Assembly: GCA_016718035.1 (NCBI GenBank)
Contig: JADKEK010000004.1
Coordinates: 124,001-188,000, forward strand
Direction of reading: 5' to 3'
DNA length: 64,000 nucleotides
Source: Bacteroidota bacterium
GTDB lineage: Bacteria > Bacteroidota > Bacteroidia > Chitinophagales > BACL12
Position 1 is the stretch's first letter; each line of letters opens with the position of its first letter. Shown piece after piece: positions 31,107-40,438 of this stretch. The position numbers and the translations under genes were made by a program. Below the pieces are notes generated by a model. The model was not told where the DNA came from and made no database searches. It saw only the letters and a list, made by a program, of their open reading frames with translations.

Positions 31107-31140
31107 ATCTTGCGCAAAACAACGAATCATGGCGCAAGAT
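31107..31140 (+). promoter_or_regulatory. 9-bp perfect inverted repeat around a start codon
   Basis: ATCTTGCGC (31107-31115) and GCGCAAGAT (31132-31140) with a 16-base spacer that contains most of the ATG at 31129. As DNA it could be an autoregulatory operator; as RNA it could form a hairpin with the start codon in the loop. Confidence 0.5.
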
Positions 31141-31425
31141 ATAATTGTAGCGATCCCACTTGAACAGCTAAAAAAAGAACTTTCTGACACTGTTCGCTCA
31201 GAATTTGAAAAGTATATCAAGGGTATAAACCCTCAAAAAGCTGAGGTTGAATATCTCTCCCGCAAACAAGCGGCGGCACTTCTTCAAATCTCACTTCCAA
31301 CTCTTTCCAAGTGGACCCTAGAAGGGCTGTTGACTGGATATCGGATTTCTTCACGCATCCGATATAAGAGGTCTGAAGTTGAGGAATCACTAAATAGTAT
31401 TAAAACTTTAAAAATCAAAAAATGA
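31129..31425 (+). CDS. Excisionase/MerR-like HTH protein
   Basis: 98 residues from the ATG at 31129 (MAQDIIVAIP); the longer frame adds ten residues unlikely to be used. The C-terminal half is a helix-turn-helix: VEYLSRKQAAALLQISLPTLSKWTLEGLLTGYRISSRIRYKRSEV, the usual Xis/excisionase DNA-binding module. The N-terminal 45 residues may be a coiled coil. Its stop overlaps the next HTH gene by four bases. Confidence 0.85.
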   Translation: MAQDIIVAIPLEQLKKELSDTVRSEFEKYIKGINPQKAEVEYLSRKQAAALLQISLPTLSKWTLEGLLTGYRISSRIRYKRSEVEESLNSIKTLKIKK

Positions 31426-31706
31426 GTTTTAATAACCAACAATATGAAGAGATTATGTCTCTACTTAGGGATATAAGTCTTAAGGTTGATCAGCGAGTTA
31501 CAGCAGATCAAAAAAATGAAATCATGTCAAATGATGATCTTATTAAGATGCTTAAAGTCAGCCGACGAACGGCAAATCAATGGAGAACTGATGGTTTAAT
31601 CCCATTCTATAAGGTGGGGCATAAGGTTTTTTATCTACTGCATGATGTGAAGGAATTTATTTTAAAACATAAACCAGCTTCAGATGCATCTGTCCGGTCA
31701 AACTGA
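31422..31706 (+). CDS. Excisionase-like HTH protein
   Basis: 94 residues with MSNDDLIKMLKVSRRTANQWRTDGLIPFYKVGHKVFYLLHDVKEFI, a complete MerR/excisionase-type helix-turn-helix with wing. It starts with an ATGA overlap on the previous gene. Bacteroidota elements often carry such paired HTH proteins: one may act as excisionase and the other as regulator, but which is which cannot be told. Confidence 0.85.
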   Translation: MSFNNQQYEEIMSLLRDISLKVDQRVTADQKNEIMSNDDLIKMLKVSRRTANQWRTDGLIPFYKVGHKVFYLLHDVKEFILKHKPASDASVRSN

Positions 31707-32409
31707 TCTACATATTCCGACTTCACTAATTCAAAGGGTGGTTGAGTTACATTTTTTCTATGAGTTTCAACTTTACCTATTTTTAAAAACCAACGCGTCC
31801 GGTAAAATTAAATTAGATACATCACGACTTAATTTAATTGCATCCCACTTATCAATCAAATCAAAGTCAACAATACATGCCAGGATAAGGACTCTCTGTG
31901 ACAGGAATTGGATTGGATTCAATTCAAATTCAGGAATATATTTTATCAGAGGATTTAATAATGTTTGTAAAATAGAGGGATTGAATCCAAAATATGCCGT
32001 TGTTTATTTCGAAGATTATTCAATTAATTTTCTAGGGTTTCTTGGTGCTGTGATATTCATGAATTTTTATAAAGCAGTTAAGAGGAGGCTGCAAAATGGG
32101 GCCGTTTCTATCAAGGGAGAAACCAATCAATCCCACAAAGCAGCCCCTCTTTATTTACCAGTGTCAATAACTGGAGTTGCAAACTCTCTTTATATTTCAA
32201 GGACGCTAGTGCATAGATTAAAATCTCATGCAGTAAAGGCAGAACTTCTTTTTGTAAAACAAAGGTACACTAAATTACAATTTAACTCTGTCAATGCCTT
32301 CGTTATTCAACGATATCTACCAAATACATTTAAAAAAAATGGGGAATTTTTTTTAAGGGAAGTTGATTCAGTCTATCCGATATTAAAAACCTCATTGCGG
32401 AGATTTTGA
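31684..32409 (+). CDS. Hypothetical protein, winged-helix-like N-terminus
   Basis: 241 residues overlapping the HTH gene by 23 bases, part of the integrase operon. The stretch TSRLNLIASHLSIKSKSTIHARIRTLCDRNWIGFNSNSGIYFIRG looks like a winged helix (helix, recognition helix, wing), and LYLPVSITGVANSLYISRTLVHRLKSHAV like a second HTH. This double-HTH arrangement is compatible with a replication initiator or regulator of the element, but I do not recognise the family. Confidence 0.65.
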   Translation: MHLSGQTDLHIPTSLIQRVVELHFFYEFQLYLFLKTNASGKIKLDTSRLNLIASHLSIKSKSTIHARIRTLCDRNWIGFNSNSGIYFIRGFNNVCKIEGLNPKYAVVYFEDYSINFLGFLGAVIFMNFYKAVKRRLQNGAVSIKGETNQSHKAAPLYLPVSITGVANSLYISRTLVHRLKSHAVKAELLFVKQRYTKLQFNSVNAFVIQRYLPNTFKKNGEFFLREVDSVYPILKTSLRRF

Positions 32410-32558
32410 ACATTTAATATTCGTTGTTTCCCTAAGAACCCTTCTTTATCATTCCGTTTTTTTTTATTACAAGTGCAACACAAAGCAACACAATACATTT
32501 CAGTTTTAAAGTTCAGTATTACAATACAGTAACCTATTTGAACTGTACTAACCTTAGG

Positions 32559-32675
32559 TTAGTGATTTCTCCTTGGAGATGCTTTAAAAGCCTTTTTTTG
32601 ATGGTTTAGAACCATCAGTTCTATATCCTCCATTCTACAGTAGAATTTGTTTCCGACTTGCGAAAAGGTAATCAT
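32559..32675 (-). CDS. Small ORF, 38 residues
   Basis: MITFSQVGNKFYCRMEDIEL to the stop at 32559. Its ATG overlaps the stop of the membrane mini-ORF upstream (ATGA), suggesting translational coupling. No family recognised; it may be a remnant. Confidence 0.35.
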   Translation of the reverse strand: MITFSQVGNKFYCRMEDIELMVLNHQKKAFKASPRRNH

Positions 32676-32803
32676 TCCTTTATCTCTCCAAAAAAGAAAA
32701 TTAAAATTGAGCTATCCTCAGTCCATTCTAATAATTTCATAGAAAGAATGAAACCTCCGATTGTGGGGATCCACATGATAATTAAACCAACAAACCATTT
32801 CAT
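32672..32803 (-). CDS. Small membrane ORF, 43 residues
   Basis: MKWFVGLIIMWIPTIGGFIL then SMKLLEWTEDSSILIFFFGE: two hydrophobic stretches. It begins 11 bases after the stop of the degenerate membrane gene upstream and overlaps the next small ORF by four bases. The string of coupled small frames suggests the tail of an operon with uncertain function. Confidence 0.4.
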   Translation of the reverse strand: MKWFVGLIIMWIPTIGGFILSMKLLEWTEDSSILIFFFGEIKE

Positions 32804-32814
32804 ATTTTAAGTTT

Positions 32815-33186
32815 TTAATACCAAATTACCGGACGTGAAAAAATCAATACTGCAATCATTAGCACAGCAATAGCTACAATTTCCGCATCAAACGTTCTCC
32901 TTGCATTATCTGTCAATGAGCTATCCATCCGTTTTCTGTTCATTGATTTAATAATCAAAACTGCAATAAACGCCACAAAGGGCATGTCATGACCTGATAT
33001 TTTTATCCAAGCCAGATTTGCTAATCCCCACACAGTAATTGCACTTAGAAAACCTGATGGAGTAACAAAGGGTCTTTTTTGTGATCCTCACGATGAGAAT
33101 AATCAAAATAGAAACGAGAGTTTGCAGATAAAAACTAATTAAAGCCAGTAGCAATGTACCACTATAAAGTCCGTAGCATGAAGCAT
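32815..33186 (-). pseudogene. Degenerate membrane-protein gene
   Basis: The open part (32815-33033) reads WGLANLAWIKISGHDMPFVA to the stop after FSRPVIWY. Upstream codons continue in another frame (LLLALISFYLQTLVSILIIL, then IVRITK) and join it if one A is dropped from the six at 33075-33080 (minus strand). No good start is seen; ATG at 33186 is a candidate but needs another shift. Either decayed or hit by sequence errors. Three or four membrane segments, family unknown. Confidence 0.4.
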
Positions 33187-33330
33187 CCCTTATTTCTGTG
33201 TATTATGAATTTAGTCGTTCGGTTACTGAAATAAGTTCGCCAATAAGTTTACCCAAAAGGGTAACCAAAAATAATGACAATTCCGCAAAAAAAGATTTTT
33301 TATAACAGGGCAATGGCAGCCTAATTGATA

Positions 33331-33610
33331 TTGCATAAACCATTTATCTGCGGAATATTTGCCGTTTCAATTGCCTTATCACTACCCGCTTTACCCATTC
33401 CAACGCCTAATATTGATTGGCAAGAGGAGGAGATCATTTATACCTCACCTATAGCAACATACTTATTCATTTTCTAAGCAGGCAAACTTGATGGCGTTTA
33501 CATATCTCCGGGACCCGGAACCAATAATGCTGACATCATACATTTTAGCCATACTCTCTGTGATTTATTCTGCAACTTTTTACACCCATAGTAAAGAAAA
33601 ATTATTGTAA
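33331..33610 (+). pseudogene. Short membrane-protein gene, frameshifted
   Basis: The frame from TTG 33331 reads through CGIFAVSIALSLPALPIP and WQEEEIIYTSPIATYLFI to a stop at 33477. The next frame continues LMAFTYLRDPEPIMLTSYIL to HSKEKLL with a stop at 33610. Dropping one T at 33470-33473 joins them into about 92 residues with two membrane segments. Unknown family; it could also be a relic. Confidence 0.3.
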
Positions 33611-33811
33611 GAATGCTGATAAAACAAGCATAATTTTATGATGGATTGCTATAATAGTAATTCCAAAAACATCCAAAAGATAATTATCCAACATTAGAAA
33701 ACCAATATTATCTAAAATATACTTGGCGAAGAAGCCAGTATGGAATAATAGAATTGATGGTATAGCTTGATATTTCCCTTTGACGGGATTTGAGTTAACT
33801 ACAAAAGATTA
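33602..33811 (-). pseudogene. 3' remnant of a membrane-protein gene
   Basis: An open minus-strand frame without a start reads GKYQAIPSILLFHTGFFAKY, ILDNIGFLMLDNYLLDVFGI, then IIAIHHKIMLVLSAFLQ and a stop at 33602. It has protein-like composition and membrane segments but overlaps the end of the plus-strand remnant. Probably a gene end left by rearrangement downstream of the efflux block. The stretch 33187-33330 shows nothing else. Confidence 0.3.
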
Positions 33812-33826
33812 AGAATAACAATTGGA

Positions 33827-35194
33827 TTATTGCGCACAGGCATCCATACCACCTGTTTTACTTTGCGAGAGCAAAAAGAAAGCTCCCTTAGTAACAATTT
33901 TTTTATGGACATCAATGGGAACTTTGAAATTAATAGCTACAAATTCTTCATTAGCAGTTCCCGTTTCAACTTCCACTTTAGAAAATGTGTAATATCCAGC
34001 TTCATTTTGCTCTTTTAGTTTGGTTTCAGGAGATTTATTTTTACAGGCTTCATGTGCCTCGCACTGTTTGTTTTGGTTATCTACTAAAGCCATTATTTCA
34101 TGAGCTTCGCAATCGGGATGCTCTTTGCAGTTTTCTTCTATCGGGCAATTTTCATGGGCGCTACATTCAGCATGTTCAGCACACACATTATTTTGTAAGA
34201 AAACATATTTTTTACCATTGTCCATCACAATAGCTTGCCGGGGCACAGTGGCTTCCACCTTCTCACCTAAGTCAATGGTTGCATTTATGTACATACCGAG
34301 CACCAAATTTGGGTCTTCTTTATCAAGATTCCCATATATGCGGACAGTCCTTGTATCATCAAACTGCTTACCAATGAGATAAACACTGGCCGTGTGCTCT
34401 ATGCCTGGATCGTTGGCAAGTTTAAAACGGATTTTTTGACCTAATTTAATTTTATCTATATCTTTTTCAAAGACTGTTAGCTCAACATGCAAGTATTCCG
34501 TATTGACAATTTCAAAAATCACATCCTGAGAATTAACATATTTTCCAATATTTGCATTCACCTTGGTTACATATCCATTAATAGGCGAGCGGAGCGAAAT
34601 TGTGGAAGTTATTTTACCTTCTTTAACTACCTCCTTATTAATTCCTATCATCACAAATTTTGCTTCCAGTCCTTTAACAGTTGACAGAAGGCTGTTGTAG
34701 TCTGCTTCTGCTTTTTGCAATGTTTTTGCCGCAGTAGCATTTCCTTTTTGTAATTCTACCTGCCGCTGATAATCTTTTTCGAGATAGCTAAGCTGACTTA
34801 CGCTATTCATATAATCCTGCTGCATTTGTATGTAATCAGGATGCTCCAGTGTCGCAATCACCTCACCTTTTTTTACTCTTGTTCCTTCGAGTAAATCAGT
34901 ATTCTTTAAAAATCCTCCATAAGGTGCATTGATAGAATACAAATTTTGCGGCGGAACATTGATGACTCCATTTACTTTCAGAATTGCACTGATGCTCCTT
35001 TCTATAATACTGTCTGTTTCTATTTCTGCAGCTTTAATCTGTTCATCCTTTAATTCTAAAAATGATTTACCTTCTTCAGAAGCCATTTCTTCTGCGGCTT
35101 CCATACCTTCTTCACTTTTTTTTCCGCAAGAATTTATGATTAAAGCGGTGAAGATTACCGCTATATGCAGGCTATTTAATTTAAATTTTTTCAT
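33827..35194 (-). CDS. CusB/CzcB-type RND periplasmic adaptor with Cys/His-rich insert
   Basis: 455 residues: lipoprotein signal (lipobox INSCG), barrel-sandwich and hairpin segments (PYGGFLKNTDLLEGTRVKKG, coiled coil about 120-180, LRSPINGYVTKVNANIGKYV), beta-barrel and membrane-proximal domains. Residues about 338-387 form an insert with seven Cys and five His, including ENCPIEENCKEHPDCEAHE, closely matching the small lipoprotein at 39655. The adaptor links the inner-membrane pump to the outer-membrane channel, and the insert presumably binds the transported metal. Last gene of the czcA-czcB unit, 11 bases after the pump. Confidence 0.92.
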   Translation of the reverse strand: MKKFKLNSLHIAVIFTALIINSCGKKSEEGMEAAEEMASEEGKSFLELKDEQIKAAEIETDSIIERSISAILKVNGVINVPPQNLYSINAPYGGFLKNTDLLEGTRVKKGEVIATLEHPDYIQMQQDYMNSVSQLSYLEKDYQRQVELQKGNATAAKTLQKAEADYNSLLSTVKGLEAKFVMIGINKEVVKEGKITSTISLRSPINGYVTKVNANIGKYVNSQDVIFEIVNTEYLHVELTVFEKDIDKIKLGQKIRFKLANDPGIEHTASVYLIGKQFDDTRTVRIYGNLDKEDPNLVLGMYINATIDLGEKVEATVPRQAIVMDNGKKYVFLQNNVCAEHAECSAHENCPIEENCKEHPDCEAHEIMALVDNQNKQCEAHEACKNKSPETKLKEQNEAGYYTFSKVEVETGTANEEFVAINFKVPIDVHKKIVTKGAFFLLSQSKTGGMDACAQ

Positions 35195-35205
35195 TGTTGC
35201 TTTTT

Positions 35206-38200
35206 TTATTTTGATGGCGAAAGATGGGTTAGTATAATCACTGATTCATTGTATTCATTTAGCAATTCAAAATATCGTAGTTGGGTTTCAGTTGCCTGAG
35301 AAGTGTTCTGCATAAATTCCACATAACTAATATCTCCATTTGAATATGCCAATTGGGATATACGAAGCAATTCCTCTGCGTGTTTTAATCCGGTGATTTC
35401 GTAATAATTAATTGAATTGGATAAACTCAAATAATTTTGATACCAGGAATAATAATCTGTTTGCAACTGAAGTTCAGTTTGATTTAATTGTTCCTGTGCT
35501 ATTTGCATGCCTATCTTTTCATATTGAATTTTTCCTTGCTGGGCATTAAAAAATAATGGTATTGATATACCTAACTCAAAACCTCCAACACGAGTTCCCG
35601 GAGAATAATTGCGTTCAATGTTTGCAGGATTGAAGGGTGACAATAGGTATTGATGGTAGTAGCCTCCAAACACGTCTGGAAGTAGTTTATTTTGTTCTAC
35701 TTTAATCTTAAATGACTGTACGGTCACCTGTTGCTGATAAAAATCAAGCAGGGGATTTGAAGTTACTGCGCTGTTTTCAGGAGAAAATGCTTCTGATAAT
35801 TTTGGCAATTTACTTTCAGCTACAGTGATGGTATAATTTACATTGAGCAGATGCTGTAATTTTTTATTGTTTATCAATGCTTCAGCTTCTGCCTGTTGCA
35901 TTTGTAACTGGATTTCTTTATACCTGTTTGATGCTGCTAATTTTTCAAGGTTGGAAGATTCACCTGTAGTAAATCGCAATTCAGCAATCTGTGAAAAACT
36001 ATTATACAAGCTGTCCTGGCTTTGAAGAATTCGTACCTTTTCCCTTAAATATAGCTGGGAGTAGTATGCAATTTTCACTTCTCTAATTAAAAAATTACGC
36101 TTTACTATTGCAGATTGGTCACTGAGCTTTGTTTCTGCTTTATACAATTTGCTTTGTGCAGTATAAACAGTGGGAAAAGAAAACCGTTGCGAAACACTCC
36201 AGCTATTGTCAGAGCTACCTCCATCAGTAGGATCTTGCAATAACGAAATATCAGTTTTCTCAATATCAAAGGATGTTTTTTGCAATGCCTTAAACTGCAG
36301 GGTTTCAAGAGTAGCAATTTTCATTTCTGAATTATTTTCAATTGCAATCTTAATACAGTCATCAATTGAAAGCGGGATATTATTTTGTGCATTAGCCTTT
36401 CCGCTGCAAATGAAAATACCTAAAGCAAGAATTATAACAGTCGGAGCAGGTTTTATTTTCCTTTTGCCTGAAAACAAAATGTATAAAGCTGGTAATACTA
36501 TCAGCGTAAGCAATGTAGCTGAAATGAGACCACCAATTACAACAGTGGCAAGGGGTTTTTGAACTTCAGCACCTGCGCTGTTTGAAAGAGCCATAGGTAA
36601 AAATCCCAGAGATGCAACCGCTGCTGTCATAATTACGGGACGTAACCGAACTTGCGTACCTTTTTTTACACGCTCGTAAATATCTGTCATCCCTTCTTTT
36701 TCCAAGTGATTAAAGTATGCAATCAATACTATACCATTCAAAACCGCAACTCCAAATAAAGCGATAAAGCCAACCCCTGCCGAAATACTGAAATGCATGT
36801 CACGCAACCATAATGCATACACCCCTCCGATGGCAGAAAGGGGCACCGCTGTGAATATGATAAGCATTTCTTTCACAGATCGAAAGGTTAAATAAAGCAA
36901 AATCAATATGAGCGCTAAAGCTACTGGAACTGCCAACGATAACCGTTTTTCAGCTTCCTTTAAATTTTCAAACTGACCGCCATAAGTAGTATAATAACCT
37001 GGAGGCAACTCCAATTTTTCCGAAAGAATTTCTTGAATGTCCTCAACTACAGATTCTACATCTCTATCTCTCACATTAAAACCTACATATATTCTTCTTT
37101 TACCATCCTCATGAGAAATCTGACCGGGTGAGGTCTTATATTCAATTGTGGCAACTTGGTTTAAAGGAATTTTTTTACCGCTCGGCAAAGGCACAAATAA
37201 GTTTTCAATGTCTGATATATCGGAGCGCAGATCTTGTTGTAATCGCACTACCATGTCAAATCTTTTTTCACCTTCAAATACAACTCCTGCTACATTACCT
37301 GCAAATGCCGTTTTCAAAATCATGTTTACATCTTCTATGTTTAAACCATATTGTGCAATGCTGGCACGGTCGTATTCAACAATAATCTGAGGTAATCCTG
37401 TTACCTTTTCGACTACTGCTTCACTTACTCCTTCAACAGGTGTTATCCATTGGGCAATTAAATTTGCCCGTTGTACAAGCGTGTCCAAATCATCACCAAA
37501 TATTTTAATGGCCACGTCCTGCCTAATGCCCGTCATCAATTCATTAAATCTCATTTGCATTGGCTGTGTGATTTCCTTATTTATCCCTGGAAGTACTGAT
37601 AATTCCTCTTCCATTTTTTCCATCATTTCTTCGCGTGATTCTGCACTTGTCCATTCTTCTTTTGGTTTCATGGAAATCATCATGTCTCCTCTTTCAATAG
37701 GCATTGGGTCTGTTGGAATCTCTGCACTTCCAATTCTTGTAACAATCTGTTTTATCTCTGGAAATTTTGCCTTCAGAATTTTCTCTGCCTTACCAAATGT
37801 CTCCACAACCTGAGTTAATGAAGCTCCTTGCATCATGCTTATTTCCACGGTAAGGTCTCCTTCTTCAAGTGTAGGAATAAATTCACCACCCAGTTGGTTG
37901 AATGTGAAAATGGTGGTAATTAAGATTACAACTGAAACAAGAACCACTGCAATTTTATGACGCATTGAAAATGCGAACACAGGGGCGTAAATACGATGAA
38001 AAAAATCCATAATGCGATCAGAAATATTTCGCTTATGTTGCGTATTTCTTGACAAAAAAAACGCACTCATCATCGGTACATAGGTAAGGGAAAGTATAAA
38101 GGCACCAAGTATAGCAAAGCCTACAGTAAGTGCCATTGGCCTGAACATTTTACCCTCTATTCCTACAAGAGCAAAAATTGGAAGATATACAATCAGGATT

Positions 38201-39573
38201 ATTATTTCGCCAAAGGCTGCACTGTTCCTAATTCTGGAAGCAGCATTGTAAACTTCGGCATTCATTTGTTCCTTTGATAATATAGATGCGGTTCCATTTT
38301 GATTCCGAATATTGGAAATCCGGTGAACAATAGCTTCCACAATTATCACTGCTCCATCTACTATCAACCCAAAATCAATAGCTCCAAGGCTCATCAAATT
38401 GCCAGTTACACCAAAAAGTTTCATCATCAAAAATGCAAATAGCATAGCAAGAGGAATAACAGATGCTACTAACAAACCTGCTCTCCAATTTCCAAGTAAA
38501 AGCACGAGAATAAAAATTACGATCAATGCACCCTCAATCAGATTTTTTTTCACTGTTCCCATTGACCTCCCAACTAATTCTGTACGGTCAATAAAGGGTT
38601 CAATCACTACTCCTTCTGGCAATGATTGCTGAATCTGTTCCATCTTATCTTTAACGTTTTGAATAACCTCGTTGAAGTTTTCGCCTTTTAGCATTAAAGT
38701 AATTCCTGCTACTGCTTCTCCCTCTCCATTCCGTGTAATTGCCCCCATTCTTGTTGTGCTCCCAAACTGCACTACAGCGACATCTCTAATAAGAATTGGA
38801 ACTTCGTTTACATTTTTAACAACAATTTGCTCAATATCCTCCAATGATTTCACTAATCCTAAACCCCGGATAAAATATGCATTGCTGTATTGTTCGATGT
38901 ATGATCCACCTGTATTTTCATTATTGGATTCAAGCGCATTATAAATTTCGGGTATGGTTATGTTTAAAGCATTTATTTTATCATTGTCTAATGCTATTTC
39001 ATAGGTTTTTACAAATCCACCCCAACCACTTACTTCTGCCAACCCTTCTGTACCAGCTAATTGTCTTTTTACAATCCAATCCTGCATAGTGCGCAAATCC
39101 GTAATAGAATACTTTTCCTCAAACCCCGGTTTTGTATGAATTACATAATGATAAATTTCACCCAAGCCTGTAGTGATGGGTGCGAGTGATGGGGTCGCCA
39201 TTCCATCAGGGATCTGCTCCTCGGCCTCTTTTAAGCGTTCAGCTATCTGCTGTCGTGCCCAAAATATGTCAGTATCATCTTTAAATACAATTGTGATTAC
39301 CGAAATACCAGAGCGTGAAATAGAACGCTTTTCAATTACATCGGGTATATTAGCCATTGAAAGCTCAATGGGGGTGGTAATAAATTGTTCTACTTCCTGG
39401 GCGCCAAGCGTAGGTGCTTGGGTCATAATCTGAACTTGATTATTCGTAATATCAGGTACAGCATCTATCGGCAATTGTGTAGCTGAATAAATCCCTACGA
39501 TAATAAGCAGAGCGGTAAAGAATCCGATAACTCCTTTATTATAAATGGAGAATTTTATGATTTTATCAAGCAT
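35206..39573 (-). CDS. czcA: CzcA-type heavy-metal RND pump fused to a TolC-like outer-membrane channel
   Basis: 1455 residues. Residues 1-1045 are a heavy-metal RND pump with 12 membrane segments; DFGLIVDGAVIIVE is the membrane signature of CzcA-type pumps for divalent ions (Zn, Co, Cd, Ni) rather than the Cu/Ag type. After ILFSGKRKIKPAP and a further hydrophobic stretch ending SGKANAQ, residues from about 1070 form an outer-membrane efflux domain (SIDDCIKIAIENNSEMKIAT, coiled coils, GTRVGGFELGISIPLFFNAQ). Such fusions are known in Bacteroidota; the internal hydrophobic segment may act as a signal or linker. Confidence 0.93.
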   Translation of the reverse strand: MLDKIIKFSIYNKGVIGFFTALLIIVGIYSATQLPIDAVPDITNNQVQIMTQAPTLGAQEVEQFITTPIELSMANIPDVIEKRSISRSGISVITIVFKDDTDIFWARQQIAERLKEAEEQIPDGMATPSLAPITTGLGEIYHYVIHTKPGFEEKYSITDLRTMQDWIVKRQLAGTEGLAEVSGWGGFVKTYEIALDNDKINALNITIPEIYNALESNNENTGGSYIEQYSNAYFIRGLGLVKSLEDIEQIVVKNVNEVPILIRDVAVVQFGSTTRMGAITRNGEGEAVAGITLMLKGENFNEVIQNVKDKMEQIQQSLPEGVVIEPFIDRTELVGRSMGTVKKNLIEGALIVIFILVLLLGNWRAGLLVASVIPLAMLFAFLMMKLFGVTGNLMSLGAIDFGLIVDGAVIIVEAIVHRISNIRNQNGTASILSKEQMNAEVYNAASRIRNSAAFGEIIILIVYLPIFALVGIEGKMFRPMALTVGFAILGAFILSLTYVPMMSAFFLSRNTQHKRNISDRIMDFFHRIYAPVFAFSMRHKIAVVLVSVVILITTIFTFNQLGGEFIPTLEEGDLTVEISMMQGASLTQVVETFGKAEKILKAKFPEIKQIVTRIGSAEIPTDPMPIERGDMMISMKPKEEWTSAESREEMMEKMEEELSVLPGINKEITQPMQMRFNELMTGIRQDVAIKIFGDDLDTLVQRANLIAQWITPVEGVSEAVVEKVTGLPQIIVEYDRASIAQYGLNIEDVNMILKTAFAGNVAGVVFEGEKRFDMVVRLQQDLRSDISDIENLFVPLPSGKKIPLNQVATIEYKTSPGQISHEDGKRRIYVGFNVRDRDVESVVEDIQEILSEKLELPPGYYTTYGGQFENLKEAEKRLSLAVPVALALILILLYLTFRSVKEMLIIFTAVPLSAIGGVYALWLRDMHFSISAGVGFIALFGVAVLNGIVLIAYFNHLEKEGMTDIYERVKKGTQVRLRPVIMTAAVASLGFLPMALSNSAGAEVQKPLATVVIGGLISATLLTLIVLPALYILFSGKRKIKPAPTVIILALGIFICSGKANAQNNIPLSIDDCIKIAIENNSEMKIATLETLQFKALQKTSFDIEKTDISLLQDPTDGGSSDNSWSVSQRFSFPTVYTAQSKLYKAETKLSDQSAIVKRNFLIREVKIAYYSQLYLREKVRILQSQDSLYNSFSQIAELRFTTGESSNLEKLAASNRYKEIQLQMQQAEAEALINNKKLQHLLNVNYTITVAESKLPKLSEAFSPENSAVTSNPLLDFYQQQVTVQSFKIKVEQNKLLPDVFGGYYHQYLLSPFNPANIERNYSPGTRVGGFELGISIPLFFNAQQGKIQYEKIGMQIAQEQLNQTELQLQTDYYSWYQNYLSLSNSINYYEITGLKHAEELLRISQLAYSNGDISYVEFMQNTSQATETQLRYFELLNEYNESVIILTHLSPSK

Positions 39574-39654
39574 ATTTTTTTGTTATTTTATTTAATGTGC
39601 ATACCTCTCCTATTGCATCAAAGAATGCATGTGACAGAATGCAAAATTGATTGT

Positions 39655-39873
39655 CTATAATGTCTTGTCTGTATCGTGCACCATGCAAGCCTTGTGAGAG
39701 CAATCTTTGCCTTTTTCGCAATTTTCGTGAGCCTCACATTCAGGATGCTCAGGACAATTTTCAGAAATAGGACAATTTTTATCGTGCTCTTTACACAGGG
39801 TTGTATCTTGTTTGTTGTTGCATCCAACAGTTATCATTGCCAATGCAATGAATGAGAACAATATTTTTTTCAT
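39655..39873 (-). CDS. Cys/His-rich metal-binding lipoprotein
   Basis: 72 residues: lipoprotein signal (MKKILFSFIALAMITVGC) and then a mature part of about 54 residues that contains seven further Cys and five His, with KNCPISENCPEHPECEAHE matching the insert in the CusB-like adaptor almost residue for residue. It is the first gene before the CzcA-TolC fusion. The likely role is capture of a divalent metal in the periplasm and hand-over to the adaptor; this is inferred from the shared module. Confidence 0.85.
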   Translation of the reverse strand: MKKILFSFIALAMITVGCNNKQDTTLCKEHDKNCPISENCPEHPECEAHENCEKGKDCSHKACMVHDTDKTL

Positions 39874-40122
39874 CTTATTTATTTTTTTAAAAGTTATATA
39901 ATGAAATTATAGTTGACAGAATATATTTAAACTATTTGTCGTAATTAAACAAAGCAGGCTAACTAATTAGCAGCTATTTAAAATAACACGGATTGTGATT
40001 GGTTTATTCCTTTTTTATTTTACCAGTTAAATTTTTTAAAGCAGGTAATAATTAAAGATCCTTAATTGCAACTTGCATGCAAGGAATTAATTCGCTTTGC
40101 AACAAACCGATAATAAACTCAA

Positions 40123-40434
40123 TTAACTGATTTTGGGGGGTTGCCAAATAGAAGAATGAAACTCCGAAATAAAATTCTGGTTGTAAACAGAAATGTTTAG
40201 TTCGGTGATAATAATAGCAGCCGTCAAAGAGAATGATAAACGGGTAAAGGTAAAGCCGCTGCAAGTGCCACAACCAAAAAATGGTGAGCAACAGTCGCTA
40301 CAACCTTCTTCGTTATGGTTGTCTTTTGATTGCTCGGTTTGATTAGATGGGTTTTGGCATCTGTCCTCCAGATAGCAGGGAACTGTCGCCAGTATCAACA
40401 CATAAACTGCTATTATGAAAGAAATTGATTTCAT
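40123..40434 (-). CDS. DUF6660-like Cys-rich exported protein
   Basis: 103 residues from the ATG at 40434 (MKSISFIIAVYVLILATVPC), supported by a -7 box four bases upstream. The mature part has ten Cys, with the cluster EEGCSDCCSPFFGCGTCSGF, as in DUF6660-type proteins often found next to metal-efflux genes of Bacteroidota. A Cys-rich knuckle of this kind could sense or bind metal. It lies between the pump operon and the P-type ATPase. Confidence 0.75.
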   Translation of the reverse strand: MKSISFIIAVYVLILATVPCYLEDRCQNPSNQTEQSKDNHNEEGCSDCCSPFFGCGTCSGFTFTRLSFSLTAAIIITELNISVYNQNFISEFHSSIWQPPKIS

Positions 40435-40438
40435 GTTG

